Source: Winogradskya consettensis
GTDB taxonomy: Bacteria > Actinomycetota > Actinomycetes > Mycobacteriales > Micromonosporaceae
Direction of reading: 5' to 3'
Assembly: GCF_018332715.1 (NCBI RefSeq)
Contig: NZ_BOQP01000021.1
Coordinates: 62,001 to 126,000, forward strand
Length of the DNA stretch: 64,000 nucleotides
In this document: positions 1 through 11,036 of the stretch, piece by piece
Position numbering within the stretch: the first letter of the stretch is position 1
How the letters are laid out: each line of letters begins with the position of its first letter
Position numbers and translations under genes: made by a program
The notes under the pieces: generated by a model
Told to the model about the DNA's origin: nothing
The model's input: the letters and a program-made list of their open reading frames with translations, nothing else
Database searches by the model: none

Positions 1-1
1 C

Positions 2-1042
2 TTCCTGATCCTGACCACGCTCGTGCTGGTCACCCCGGGCACGCCCGCGGGCCCATGGGCGCTGGCCCTGACCGTCGCGCTGGCAGCGGTCCAGGCCGGG
101 GCGCTGATCCCGATGCGGGAACACCCCGAGGCGTCCATGGCGGTCGCGATCGCCGCCGGGATCGGGCTCGAGGTGCTCATGCCCGAGCTCGGCTATCTCG
201 GGCAGGCCGCCGCGCTGCTGGCCGCGTATGCCCGGGTGCGCACGCCGCGACGGTCGGTGCCGGTGCTGGCGCTGCTGATCGCCGGGGCGCCCTGGGAGAC
301 GGCCGGTGGCGGCGACTGGCGCAACCTGCTGCTCGGTGTGGCCGGGCCGACGATCGGCTGGTCGCTGGGCGAGCTGGGCCGCACCCGGGCGTTGCGCCGC
401 GAGGACGAGCGCCGGGCCATCGCCGCGCAGGAACGCACCCGTATCGCCCGGGAGTTGCACGACGTGCTCGCCCACACCGTCTCGGTGATCGTGGTGCAGG
501 CACAGGCAGCTGAGGACGTGTTCGACCGGCGCCCCGACCAGGCCCGCAAGGCACTCACCACGATAGGTACGGCGGCCCGCTCGACGCTGCAGGAGTTGCG
601 GGTGCTGCTGCACACCCTCTCCGAGGACGCCGGGGAGCTCGGCCCGCAGCCCGGCCTCGACCGGCTGGCGGCGCTCGCGGCGTCGATGGAGGCCACCGGG
701 CTGCGCGTGGAGCTGGAGACGGTCGAGGTCACGGTTCCGGCGGCGGTGGACCTGTCCGCGTACAGGATCGTGCAGGAGTCGCTGACCAACACGCTGCGGC
801 ACAGTCACGCCACCCGGGCGCGGGTCACGGTCTCCTGTTCCCCGGCCGAGGTCAGCGTCGAGATCCGCGACGACGGCCCGGCGCGACCGGCGGGCCGGGT
901 CTCCGGGTCCGGGCAGCGCGGCATCGTCGGCATGCAGGAGCGGGCCCGGTTGCTCGGTGGCACCCTCGACGCGGGCCCGACGCCGGGCGGCGGATTCAGG
1001 GTCCGAGCGGCATTCCCGAGGGAAGCGATGGTCGCGGCATGA
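2..1042 (+). CDS. Sensor histidine kinase, NarL/DesK type (5' end cut by window edge)
   Basis: Membrane sensor kinase that autophosphorylates on His and passes the phosphate to the response regulator encoded next. The frame is open to base 2 and the first residues are hydrophobic, so the true start probably lies upstream of the window; a GTG at 23 is the first start visible. About four membrane segments fill the first ~115 residues. The HisKA_3 dimerisation helix carries the phospho-acceptor His near base 458 (motif RELHDVLAH). A HATPase_c domain follows, with its N box around TNTLRHS and a G box GQRGIVGMQ. The stop overlaps the regulator start by 4 bases, so the pair is translationally coupled. 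The input signal cannot be told from the sequence. Confidence 0.93.
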   Translation, partial: FLILTTLVLVTPGTPAGPWALALTVALAAVQAGALIPMREHPEASMAVAIAAGIGLEVLMPELGYLGQAAALLAAYARVRTPRRSVPVLALLIAGAPWETAGGGDWRNLLLGVAGPTIGWSLGELGRTRALRREDERRAIAAQERTRIARELHDVLAHTVSVIVVQAQAAEDVFDRRPDQARKALTTIGTAARSTLQELRVLLHTLSEDAGELGPQPGLDRLAALAASMEATGLRVELETVEVTVPAAVDLSAYRIVQESLTNTLRHSHATRARVTVSCSPAEVSVEIRDDGPARPAGRVSGSGQRGIVGMQERARLLGGTLDAGPTPGGGFRVRAAFPREAMVAA

Positions 1043-1701
1043 TCCGGGTGCTCATCGCGGACGATCAGGAGCTGGTCCGGGCCGGGTTCGCGCTGATCAT
1101 CGACGGCCGGGACGACCTGGAGGTGGTGGGCGAGGCCGGGGACGGCGCGGCGGCGGTACGGCTGGCGGAGGAGCTGCGCCCCGACGTCGTCCTGATGGAT
1201 GTCAGGATGCCCGGGACGGACGGCATCGAGGCGGCCCGCAGGATCGCGGCGGCGGGCAACCCGGCCCGGATCATCATGCTGACGACGTTCGACCTCGACG
1301 AGCCGGTCGTCGCCGCGCTGCGGGCCGGGGCCAGCGGTTTCCTGCTCAAGGACATCCGCCCCGCCGAGCTGGCCGACGCGATCCGGGTGGTGGCCCGCGG
1401 CGACGCGCTGCTCGCCCCCACGGTCACCCGGCGGCTGCTGGACCGGTTCGCCGCCGCGCCTGCGCCGGCCGGGACGTCACCGCGCCTCGACATGCTCAGC
1501 GTGCGGGAGGTCGAGGTGCTGACCCTCGTCGCGCGGGCGCTCTCCAACGACGAGATCGCCGACAAGCTGCACCTGAGCCGGGCCACGGTCAAGAGCCACC
1601 TGTCGGCGATCCTCATGAAACTCGGGTTACGGGACCGGATCCAGGCCGCTGTCCTCGCGTACGAGACCGGCCTGGTCCGTCCCGGGTCCGGGATTTCCTG
1701 A
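1039..1701 (+). CDS. Response regulator, NarL/FixJ family
   Basis: DNA-binding partner of the preceding histidine kinase. The receiver domain covers residues 1-120: the acidic pair is at DD8-9, the phosphorylated Asp is D54 in LMDVRMPG, and the conserved Lys lies in FLLKDIRP. A LuxR-type helix-turn-helix occupies about residues 150-212 (SVREVEVLTLVARALSNDEIA, then KSHLSAILMKLGLRDR). Length (220 aa) is normal. The ATG lies inside the kinase stop (ATGA). The gene ends 2 bases before the oppositely oriented glgX stop, leaving no room for a separate terminator. Targets are unknown. Confidence 0.95.
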   Translation: MIRVLIADDQELVRAGFALIIDGRDDLEVVGEAGDGAAAVRLAEELRPDVVLMDVRMPGTDGIEAARRIAAAGNPARIIMLTTFDLDEPVVAALRAGASGFLLKDIRPAELADAIRVVARGDALLAPTVTRRLLDRFAAAPAPAGTSPRLDMLSVREVEVLTLVARALSNDEIADKLHLSRATVKSHLSAILMKLGLRDRIQAAVLAYETGLVRPGSGIS

Positions 1702-1703
1702 TG

Positions 1704-3809
<2,106 letters not shown>

Positions 3810-4141
3810 CCGACCATCACACCAGTTTTGGCCGCGCCGCGCAGGCCAGAAATTCACGAGAACATCACAGACATAAAGGCGCATGTCGCAGCTCAGGAAT
3901 GGGTACAGACCGCAGTTCCCACCGAGGGTCGGTCCCGGCGATCCCAGGCGCCCTGGCGGCGCCCGAACGGGATCCCCACTCCCTCCACGTGCGTAAGTGG
4001 TCCAACCCGCCGCCGGCACCGTCTCCCGGCAGCCGGATCTCGGATCGCCGAGGCACCCGGCTCGGTGTCGCTGCCGGCTCGGTGTCGCTGCCAGCTCGGT
4101 GTTGCTGCCGGATCGGTGTTGCTGTCAGATCGGTGTTGCTG
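3810..4141. other. Intergenic region upstream of glgX
   Basis: About 330 bases between the glgX start and the end of the MFS gene, both on the minus strand. I see no convincing gene. The left part probably carries the glgX promoter. The right part holds the 17-base tandem array listed separately. No strong intrinsic terminator stem is evident. Confidence 0.6.
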
Positions 4142-4145
4142 TCAG
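4061..4145. repeat. Five-unit 17-base tandem repeat overlapping the MFS stop codon
   Basis: Five head-to-tail units of 17 bases: 4061-4077, 4078-4094, 4095-4111, 4112-4128 and 4129-4145. They share the core TCGGTGTYGCTGYCRG. The last two units are identical and neighbouring units differ by only one to three bases, so the array looks recently expanded. The last unit contains the TGA stop of the minus-strand transporter (4142-4144). Because 17 is not a multiple of three, expansion or contraction would not keep a read-through frame. Confidence 0.9.
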
Positions 4146-5569
4146 ATCGCCGCGGCTACGGGCTCGGGGGCTTCGACGCGCGCCGCCGTGGCACGTGCCC
4201 GCGCCGTGGTCGTGACGAGACCGAGCGTCAAAATCGCGACCCCGCAGACAAAGATGATCCACCACGCGGGGTGCGACGCGACCGCGAACCGCAGCGCCGT
4301 GTCACTGCCCAGCCCCGACGCGACCACGGCCCCGATCACAGCGACCCCCAGCGAGCTCCCCACCTGACGGCTCGTCGACGCGATCGCCGCCGCCACCCCG
4401 GCCTGCGCGCGCGGCATCCCCGACACCGCAGTGTTCGTGATCGGCGCGTTGACCATCCCGAACCCGAAGCCGAACAGCACGTAACTGACCGCCAGCACCC
4501 ACACCGGCGTATCGGCAGCCAGCCGGCTCAGCGGGATCATGGCCAGCGCGATCCCCGCCCCCGCCAGGATGAGCGGCAACCGCGGTCCGCGTGCGCCGAC
4601 GATCCGCCCCGACAGCGGCGCGATCACCGCCGTGGTCAGCGCCATCGGCAACGTGTAGAGCCCCGCCTGCAGCGCCGACAACCCGCGCACGTCCTGCAGG
4701 TAGATCGCGTTGAGGAACAGGAACCCGCCGAGCCCGCCGAATGCGCACACCGCGATCAGGGTCGCCCCGGAGAACGGCACACTGCGGAACACGTTCAGGT
4801 CGAGCAACGGCTGCGCGCGGCGGTTCTCGTAGGGGATCAGCGTCGCCAGCGCCGCCGCCCCCACGGCGAAGCACCCGAGGATCAGCGGCGACGCCCACCC
4901 CGCGTTCGGCCCCTCGATGATCCCGAACGTCACCGACGCGAGCGTGACCAGCACCAGCACCTGCCCCACCGGGTCCAGCCCGCGCGGCTCGGCGGCCCGC
5001 GACTCCGGCACGAACAGCGCGGCGAGCACGATCGCGGCGACCCCCACCGGCACGTTGACCCAGAAGATCGACCGCCACCCCAGCCCGGCCACGAGCACGC
5101 CACCGAGCAGCGGCCCGGCCGCCATGCTCAGCCCGACCACGCCGCCCCACACCCCGATCGCCCGCGCCCGCTCCCGCGGCTCGGTGAACGTGTTCGTGAT
5201 GATCGACATGGCCACCGGGTTCAGCATCGACCCGCCCACCGCCTGCAACGCCCGGAACGCGATCAGCCACCCGAGACTCGGCGCGAGGCTGCAGGCGAGC
5301 GACCCGAGCGTGAACAGCGCCAGCCCGATCTGGAAGACCCGCCGCCGCCCCACCCGATCGGCCGTCGACCCGGAGAGCACCAGCAAACTCGCCAGCACCA
5401 GCGAATACGCGTCGATCACCCACTGCAACCCGGACACCGACGAGTCCAGATCGACCCGCAGCGACGGCAGCGCGATGTTCACGATCGTGATGTCCAGCCC
5501 CACGATGAACAGGCTCATGCAACAGATCCCGAGGATCAGCATCCGGCGGCGAGGGGTGAGCTCTGTCAT
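4142..5569 (-). CDS. MFS drug efflux transporter, DHA2 (EmrB/QacA) family
   Basis: Proton-driven 14-helix exporter of the plasma membrane, probably for drugs or a metabolite. It is 475 aa. The DHA2 signature DITIVNIALPSL is in helix 1 and the loop motif TADRVGRRRVF follows helix 2. Hydrophobic segments run to about residue 460 and the end is a short Ala/Glu-rich tail. I chose the ATG at 5569 (MTELTPRRR) because membrane homologues start there; the frame continues 36 codons upstream without membrane character. It is divergent from the MFS gene at 5632 with 62 bases between them. The substrate cannot be assigned. Confidence 0.92.
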   Translation of the reverse strand: MTELTPRRRMLILGICCMSLFIVGLDITIVNIALPSLRVDLDSSVSGLQWVIDAYSLVLASLLVLSGSTADRVGRRRVFQIGLALFTLGSLACSLAPSLGWLIAFRALQAVGGSMLNPVAMSIITNTFTEPRERARAIGVWGGVVGLSMAAGPLLGGVLVAGLGWRSIFWVNVPVGVAAIVLAALFVPESRAAEPRGLDPVGQVLVLVTLASVTFGIIEGPNAGWASPLILGCFAVGAAALATLIPYENRRAQPLLDLNVFRSVPFSGATLIAVCAFGGLGGFLFLNAIYLQDVRGLSALQAGLYTLPMALTTAVIAPLSGRIVGARGPRLPLILAGAGIALAMIPLSRLAADTPVWVLAVSYVLFGFGFGMVNAPITNTAVSGMPRAQAGVAAAIASTSRQVGSSLGVAVIGAVVASGLGSDTALRFAVASHPAWWIIFVCGVAILTLGLVTTTARARATAARVEAPEPVAAAI

Positions 5570-5631
5570 GCCGTCTTTGTACCTCGCCAGACCCTGCATA
5601 ATGCATGTTTCCATCGGGTAGATCGCATCAC

Positions 5632-7071
5632 ATGACCACCTCTGACACGGGGACAGTGCGGACAAACGTGCCCGCACGGCTCGACAGACTCCCCTGGGCG
5701 CGCTGGCACTGGATGATCGTCATCGGCCTCGGGACCGTCTGGGTCCTCGACGGCCTGGAAGTCACCATCGTCGGCAACCTGTCCGGCCGGCTCTCCGAGG
5801 ACGGCAGCGGCCTCGCGATCACGCAGAGCCAGGTGACCGGGCTCGGCGCCGCCATCTACGTCCTCGGCGCGTGCGTCGGCGCCCTGTTCTTCGGCTGGCT
5901 GACCGACCGGTTCGGCCGCAAGAAGCTCTTCATGCTCACCCTGGCCGTCTACCTCGTCGGCACGGCGATGACCGCGCTCAGCTTCAACCCGGTGTGGTTC
6001 TTCGTCTTCCGCTTCATCACCGGCGCGGGCATCGGCGGTGAGTACGCCGCCATCAACTCGGCCATCGACGAGCTGATCCCGGCCCGCCACCGCGGCCGCA
6101 TCGACCTGATCATCAACGGCACCTACTGGGCGGGTGCGGCCTTCGGCGCCCTGCTCACGGTCCCGATCCTCACCCAGCTCCCGGTCGGCTGGGGCTGGCG
6201 GGTGGCGTTCGGCCTGGGCGTGGTGCTGGGCCTGGTGATCCTGCTGGTACGCCGTCACGTGCCGGAGAGCCCCCGCTGGCTCTTCATCCACGGCCGCGGC
6301 CAGGAGGCGGAACAGCTCGTCGACGACGTCGAACGGACCGTCGAACGCGAGGACGACGTCACCCTGGAACCGGCCGAGCAGTACATCACCATCGAGCAGC
6401 GCACGACGATCAGCTTCGGCGAGATCGCGAAGACGCTGTTCCGCCAGTACCCCAGGCGCGCGGGGCTGGGCCTCGCCCTCTTCATCGGCCAGGCGTTCCT
6501 CTACAACGCCATCACGTTCGGCTACGCCCAGATCCTGCAGACGTTCTTCGACGTCCCCTCGGGCAGCACCGGCTACTACTTCGCGGTGATCGCGGTCGGC
6601 AACCTGCTCGGCCCGCTGCTGCTCGCCCCGCTGTTCGACTCGGTCGGCCGGAAGATCATGATCACGGGAACGTACGTGCTGTCGGGCGTACTCCTGCTCG
6701 GCACTGCCTGGTTGTTCTCGGCCGGTGTGCTCAGCGCCGTGACCATGACGGCATGCTGGTGTGTCGTGCTCTTCTTCGCCTCGGCGGGCGCGAGCTCGGC
6801 GTATCTCACGGTCAGCGAGATCTTCCCGATGGAGACCCGCGCCCTGGCCATCGCGTTCTTCTACGCCATCGGCACAGCGGCGGGCGGCATCACCGGGCCG
6901 TTGCTCTTCGCCCACCTCGTCGGCACGGGCAGGACCGGCGACACCGTCGTGGCGTTCGTGATCGGCGCGGTCCTGATGATCGCGGCGGGCCTGGTCGAAG
7001 CGTTCCTCGGCGTCAAGGCCGAACGCCAGAGCCTGGAATCCATCGCAACGCCCCTCACCGCTCGGCAGTAG
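5632..7071 (+). CDS. MFS transporter, sugar/metabolite:H+ symporter type
   Basis: Twelve-helix major facilitator of 479 aa. The loop 2-3 motif WLTDRFGRKKLF and the later copy FDSVGRKIM are typical of the sugar porter/metabolite:H+ symporter groups. Helix 1 contains DGLEVTIVGNL, close to the D-x-x-D/E pattern of acid and aromatic-compound importers. A long charged cytosolic loop between helices 6 and 7 (about residues 220-265) fits these families. I placed the start at ATG 5632; an in-frame ATG at 5605 would add nine residues with no improvement. It is a stand-alone gene and its substrate is unknown. Confidence 0.9.
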   Translation: MTTSDTGTVRTNVPARLDRLPWARWHWMIVIGLGTVWVLDGLEVTIVGNLSGRLSEDGSGLAITQSQVTGLGAAIYVLGACVGALFFGWLTDRFGRKKLFMLTLAVYLVGTAMTALSFNPVWFFVFRFITGAGIGGEYAAINSAIDELIPARHRGRIDLIINGTYWAGAAFGALLTVPILTQLPVGWGWRVAFGLGVVLGLVILLVRRHVPESPRWLFIHGRGQEAEQLVDDVERTVEREDDVTLEPAEQYITIEQRTTISFGEIAKTLFRQYPRRAGLGLALFIGQAFLYNAITFGYAQILQTFFDVPSGSTGYYFAVIAVGNLLGPLLLAPLFDSVGRKIMITGTYVLSGVLLLGTAWLFSAGVLSAVTMTACWCVVLFFASAGASSAYLTVSEIFPMETRALAIAFFYAIGTAAGGITGPLLFAHLVGTGRTGDTVVAFVIGAVLMIAAGLVEAFLGVKAERQSLESIATPLTARQ

Positions 7072-7091
7072 CGCGCCGGTATGGTCGCGTG

Positions 7092-7988
7092 ATGGCCTCC
7101 CGCATCGGCATCCTCTTCGACCGTGACATCGCCCCCGAGGAGCTCCCCGGCTTCGCCCGCGCCGTGGAGGAGGCCGGCGCCGACGACCTGTGGGTGGTCG
7201 AGGATCTGTCCTGGCCGGGCTCGATCGCCACGGCGACGATCGCCCTCGCGGCGACCACCCGGATCAGGGTCGGCATCGGCATCGCCCCGGTCCCGCTGCG
7301 CAATCCGGCGCTTCTCGCCATGGAGCTGGCCACGCTCGCCCGCGTCTATCCGGGGCGGCTCGTCGCGGGGCTGGGTCACGGCGTACCCGAATGGATGCGT
7401 CAGGTCGGCGCCGAGCACAAGGGCAAACTCGCCCTGCTCTCGGAGACCATCGAAGCGGTCCGCGGCCTGCTGCACGGCGACAAGGTCGAGCTGACCGGCC
7501 GCGAGGTCACCGTCGACGGCATCACCCTGGTCCACCCGCCGGCCGAGGCCCCGCCACTGGTCGCGGGCGTGGTCGGCCCCCGCTCGCTGGAGCTCTCCGG
7601 CAAGCACGCCGACGGCACGATCCTGCCGGAGGGCTTCGGCCCGGCCCGCATCAAGGACGCCCTCGACGCGATCGCCCGCGGCCGCGCCACCGGCGACCGC
7701 CCGGCCCACGAGCTGATCGTCTTCACCTACCTGCGTATCGCGGAAACCGAAGCCCGGGCCGCCGAGGAGATCAGCGACGCCATCGAGGGCCAGGCCGCCT
7801 GGCTCGGCGTACCCCCGGCAGACGTCTTCTCCGTCCTCGGCCCGGAGTCAATCATCGAACCCCGCGTCACCGACCTCGAAGCCACCGGCGCCACCACCAT
7901 CGTCCTGCGCCCCATGGGCCCCGACCCGCTCCCCCAGGCCCTGACCGCGTTGAAAGCTCTGGCGATCAGCGGCCCGGGAGGTTCTTGA
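7092..7988 (+). CDS. LLM-class flavin-dependent oxidoreductase
   Basis: Luciferase-like (beta/alpha)8 enzyme of 298 aa, likely F420- or FMN-dependent. The fold signature is visible: N-terminal RIGILF strand, the pair DDLWVVEDLSWPGS around residue 35, RIRVGIGIAPVPLRNP, and RLVAGLGHGVPEWMRQVGA, which is common in actinobacterial F420-type members. The ATG at 7092 is 20 bases after the MFS stop. The last 23 bases overlap the convergent SDR gene. Many actinomycete paralogues are uncharacterised, so no reaction is proposed. Confidence 0.9.
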   Translation: MASRIGILFDRDIAPEELPGFARAVEEAGADDLWVVEDLSWPGSIATATIALAATTRIRVGIGIAPVPLRNPALLAMELATLARVYPGRLVAGLGHGVPEWMRQVGAEHKGKLALLSETIEAVRGLLHGDKVELTGREVTVDGITLVHPPAEAPPLVAGVVGPRSLELSGKHADGTILPEGFGPARIKDALDAIARGRATGDRPAHELIVFTYLRIAETEARAAEEISDAIEGQAAWLGVPPADVFSVLGPESIIEPRVTDLEATGATTIVLRPMGPDPLPQALTALKALAISGPGGS

Positions 7989-8742
7989 GCGTCTGGGAGC
8001 GCTGGGCGACCAGGTCGGCGTACGTGCCGTCGCGTTCGGCCCAGCGGTGTTGCAGGACGCCCTGCACCAGAATCTCGTGGGGGGTCGGGGTCTGGCCGAG
8101 CTGTCCCATGACCTCGTCGAGGAAGTCGTCCAGGTCCAGGGCGCGCGGGTTCGCCTTCTTGTGCTCCGGCAGCGTGGCGACGGCCGGCGGGACCAGTTCG
8201 GTGACCTCGACGCCGGTGCCCTCGAGCTGCGCGCGCAGCGCCTCGGAGTAGGCGTGCACGCCCGCCTTGGAAGCCGCGTACGTGGCCATCAGCGGGAACG
8301 GCAGGAACGCGATGCCCGAGGTGACCGTGACGAACGTGCCCGCGCCGCGCGAGATGAGGTGCGGGGTGAACGCGTCGAGTACGCGGATCGTGCCGAGCAG
8401 GTTGGTCTCGACGGTGGTCTCGGCGGCGGTGAAGTGTGCCGGGTCACGCAGGTCCTCCAGGAGCATGACGCCGGACATCGTGATGACGACGTCCAGGCCG
8501 GGGTGGCTCGCGAGCACCTTGTCGCGGGCCCGTGTCACCGAGTCCGGGTCGGTGACGTCGATCTCGACGGTGGCGAACTCACCGCCGTCCGCGGCTGAGC
8601 CTTCCGGGGCTGGGCTTTCCGGGGCTGGGCGGCGGCCGCCGATGACGACCGTGGCGCCGGCGGCGGCGAAGCGGCGGGCGAGCCCCAGCCCGATGCCGGA
8701 GGTCGCGCCGGCGATGAAGACCGTGCTGTTCGTGATGTCCAT
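7966..8742 (-). CDS. SDR-family oxidoreductase
   Basis: Classical short-chain dehydrogenase/reductase of 258 aa using NAD(P)H. The cofactor loop is AGATSGIGLG (residues ~10-19), the catalytic YAASK sits near residue 150, and the conserved Ser lies in the preceding TVTSG. An ELVPPAVAT segment follows. The ATG at 8742 matches the fold start. The gene is divergent from the XRE regulator at 8846, with 103 bases between, an arrangement typical of a regulator controlling its neighbour. Its 3' end overlaps the LLM gene. The substrate is unknown. Confidence 0.93.
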   Translation of the reverse strand: MDITNSTVFIAGATSGIGLGLARRFAAAGATVVIGGRRPAPESPAPEGSAADGGEFATVEIDVTDPDSVTRARDKVLASHPGLDVVITMSGVMLLEDLRDPAHFTAAETTVETNLLGTIRVLDAFTPHLISRGAGTFVTVTSGIAFLPFPLMATYAASKAGVHAYSEALRAQLEGTGVEVTELVPPAVATLPEHKKANPRALDLDDFLDEVMGQLGQTPTPHEILVQGVLQHRWAERDGTYADLVAQRSQTLKNLPGR

Positions 8743-8845
8743 GATCCCAAGGTCGCACCGGCCGCGGGGCGCAGGAAGGACCGTGCGGATCCGGGTAGTG
8801 GCAGGACCCCTGCTACGCGGCGCTGCCGGGACTAACCTCGGCGTC

Positions 8846-9667
8846 ATGAGCGGCGACGACCCCACGAACCGGCTCGGCGCCTATCTCAAGGCGCGGCGCG
8901 ATCTGATCTCCCCGGAGCAGGCCGGGATCCAGCCCGGCATCCGCCGCCGGGTCAGTGGGCTGCGCCGCGAGGAGGTGGCGCTGCTGGCGGGGATCAGCGC
9001 GGACTACTACCTGCGGCTGGAACGCGGCCGGGACAGCAACCCGTCGCCGCAGGTGCTCGACGCGCTGGCCCGGGTCCTGCAGCTCGACGACGTCGAGCGC
9101 CGCTACCTGACCGACCTCGCCGCACCCCGGCCCCGCACCCGCCCGCGGCGCCGGAGCGAGCACGTTCCCGCACGGCTGCACCATCTGCTGGCCGCGATCG
9201 GGGTGCCGGCGTTCGTCGAGGGCCGCGCGTTCGACGTGCTGGCGGCCAACCCCCTCGCCACGGCGCTGTCACCCCGCCTCCGCGTCGGCGAGAACAGACT
9301 GCGCTCACTGCTGCTCGACCCGGAGGAACGGGCGTTCCACGCCGACTGGGAACGCTCCGTCGCGGGCTTCGTCGCCGCGTTCCGGCAGAACATCGGCGAG
9401 TACGGCGACGACGCCCGGATCGTCGAGCTGGTCGGCGAACTGTCGCTGGCGAGCGCCCGGTTCCGTACGCTCTGGGCCCGCCACGACGTCCGCGAGCTGC
9501 AGGGCGGCTCGATGACGGTCCGGCACCCGATCGTCGGCGAGCTCACCCTGCACCGCGACAAACTTCCCGCCGGCAACCTGCTCCTGGTCCTCTACTACGC
9601 CGACGAGGGCAGCGACAGCGCCGAGAAGCTCCGCCTGCTGACCAGTCTCACGACTGCGGCAACCTAA
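8846..9667 (+). CDS. XRE-type transcriptional regulator with MmyB-like ligand domain
   Basis: 273-aa DNA-binding regulator. An XRE helix-turn-helix covers residues ~10-80 (LRREEVALLAGISADYYLRLERG is the family hallmark; the stretch runs on to DALARVLQLDD). The C-terminal ~170 residues match the MmyB-like ligand-binding domain, with AFDVLAANPLATAL, a conserved DPEERAFHADWE segment and the closing HPIVGELTLHRDKL. Such genes commonly sit divergent from an SDR or oxidoreductase they control, as here. ATG 8846 lies at the end of the promoter gap. It is followed directly by the low-G+C island. Confidence 0.93.
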   Translation: MSGDDPTNRLGAYLKARRDLISPEQAGIQPGIRRRVSGLRREEVALLAGISADYYLRLERGRDSNPSPQVLDALARVLQLDDVERRYLTDLAAPRPRTRPRRRSEHVPARLHHLLAAIGVPAFVEGRAFDVLAANPLATALSPRLRVGENRLRSLLLDPEERAFHADWERSVAGFVAAFRQNIGEYGDDARIVELVGELSLASARFRTLWARHDVRELQGGSMTVRHPIVGELTLHRDKLPAGNLLLVLYYADEGSDSAEKLRLLTSLTTAAT

Positions 9668-9965
9668 CCAGGGGAAAATGCCGATCGTTGGGAGCCACCG
9701 AACTCAAATGTGATCTGGAAGACGTATAAATCGCCGCGACGCTTCCTCATGATCTTGAGCGTTGGCCTGGTCCCAGACCCATGATTTAGGCGAACCAGTC
9801 GTGCATAGCCTCCCGATGGTCGTCGCACCGCAGGTAGCAGCCAAGGATGTAGTGCAGCCCTCACCCTAATGACGGTAATCCGTTTGGGTGATTATGACAC
9901 TATGGGAACAAGCAGCTTTTATTTAACACATCCTGCGGTTATTAATAAACGAGGGCCCTAAGTCA
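9668..9965. other. Non-coding left part of the low-G+C island
   Basis: About 300 bases between the XRE regulator and the DUF6602 gene. Base composition drops visibly after about 9690. I find no convincing gene; a 66-codon minus-strand open frame (9664-9864) has no recognisable features. A short minus-strand stretch reading YILGCYLRCDDHREAMHDWFA and ending at a TAA near 9788 might be a decayed coding remnant. The promoter of the DUF6602 gene must lie in the AT-rich part from 9880. Confidence 0.5.
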
Positions 9966-11036
9966 ATGAATGATTTCGACATGCGTTCCATGATTGAATC
10001 TTGGCAGCCAAAACCATCGGGCTCGGGGATGGATCGAGCTTTCAACGAACGATGCCACTGGATGGAACGCCGCCTGCTCTTACAAGCCGAATCCGCGATC
10101 GGAACGCGATCCTCAAACTTCTCTTCCGGAGCAGTGATCGAGGCTATTCTCAGGGACGAACTTAGCAATATACTTCCCCGTCGATACCAAGTGACATGCG
10201 GAATGGTCTCGGACCGCAATGGGCGCACCGCCGGGGATTGCGACGTCGTAATCTTCAATGACACTTGGTTCCCAAGCATCAAACAACGAGCTACATTAGA
10301 CGACCGGCAACACGTCATGCCAATCGAGGGAGTCTATGCCGTCCTAGAGGTTAAGCAGACACTATCCCTAACAACTCTCGACGAGGCCATGAAGAAGCTC
10401 GTTATTTGCAAGCGGCTGGACCGTCCAGAAAATGCTACCAATCAGATAACAGAAAATAGACCCCTTGAGCCAGGTTCGCAGGAAATCGGCAATCCGCTCT
10501 TCTCGGCCATCGTCGCTGTTAAGCGCGATCACAGCACATCCCTCGAAGAATTGGTAAGCCGATTCATAAAAGTTAATCAAAAGTTGGACCGTAAGCATAT
10601 GATTCAGTGCCTATGCATTCTAGGCGAGGCCTGCTACTTTTGGGGATGGGCGCAAGATGGCGCCAGCGAAGCTGGTCTCGCGAACTTCCGGGGCCTAGAT
10701 CTTCACGAGCCATTAATACCCATCCAGGCTTCCCCCGACAGAGGAGAGCCTCCCTTGGGTGCTTTAATATCGCGCCTATTTGGCGAAATCAGTAACACCG
10801 TACTGGCAACCCCGTCGGACATCCCACACTACTACGGTTCAGGAAGAAACTATCAACCACTCTGGGGCGGCATTCCCCTGATACCAGCACCGCAACAGCG
10901 CGAGGAAAGCCATTTGCCACAGCCCTCTACCGGCGCTGAATAGTTTATTCAATTTAGACACTCAGACTACCCGAAGTGACTTCTTAAACAATAGGTATGA
11001 CCCATAAAAATCAGGACCATAAAATTGGTATAATCG
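9690..11036. other. Low-G+C genomic island carrying one DUF6602 gene
   Basis: The stretch has many A/T third positions and AT-rich runs, unlike the surrounding sequence. It contains a single complete gene and no visible transposase or integrase. The right edge falls inside the last codons of the aldo/keto reductase. GTATAAATCGC (9724-9734) and GTATAATCGC (11028-11037) form an imperfect direct repeat near the two edges, which could be a weak trace of the insertion or chance. Boundaries are approximate. Confidence 0.6.
9966..10943 (+). CDS. DUF6602 domain protein, possible PD-(D/E)XK-like nuclease fold
   Basis: 325-aa cytosolic protein that I recognise as DUF6602-like. The N-terminal ~40 residues are polar. 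Then comes a helix, a charged strand with GDCDVVIFND (about residue 88) and EGVYAVLEVKQTL (about residue 120). The spacing of D-x-D and E-x-K within strands resembles the active site of PD-(D/E)XK nucleases; that is inference. The C-terminal ~60 residues are Pro/Gly-rich. Codon use is clearly less G/C-biased than its neighbours, a sign of recent transfer. DUF6602 proteins are often accessory genes near defence or mobile loci, but no partner is visible here. Confidence 0.75.
   Translation: MNDFDMRSMIESWQPKPSGSGMDRAFNERCHWMERRLLLQAESAIGTRSSNFSSGAVIEAILRDELSNILPRRYQVTCGMVSDRNGRTAGDCDVVIFNDTWFPSIKQRATLDDRQHVMPIEGVYAVLEVKQTLSLTTLDEAMKKLVICKRLDRPENATNQITENRPLEPGSQEIGNPLFSAIVAVKRDHSTSLEELVSRFIKVNQKLDRKHMIQCLCILGEACYFWGWAQDGASEAGLANFRGLDLHEPLIPIQASPDRGEPPLGALISRLFGEISNTVLATPSDIPHYYGSGRNYQPLWGGIPLIPAPQQREESHLPQPSTGAE

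Noticed and set aside
5595..5605. TGCAT-A-ATGCA dyad between the two divergent MFS genes
   Set aside because: Only 5-base arms with no regulator gene adjacent; AT-rich promoters give such dyads by chance.
3899..5635. 578-codon plus-strand frame opposite the DHA2 transporter
   Set aside because: Composition is Arg/Pro/His-rich and lacks any domain; the transporter on the other strand explains the frame.
9664..9864. 66-codon minus-strand open frame
   Set aside because: No ribosome site, no recognised domain and it crosses a composition boundary.
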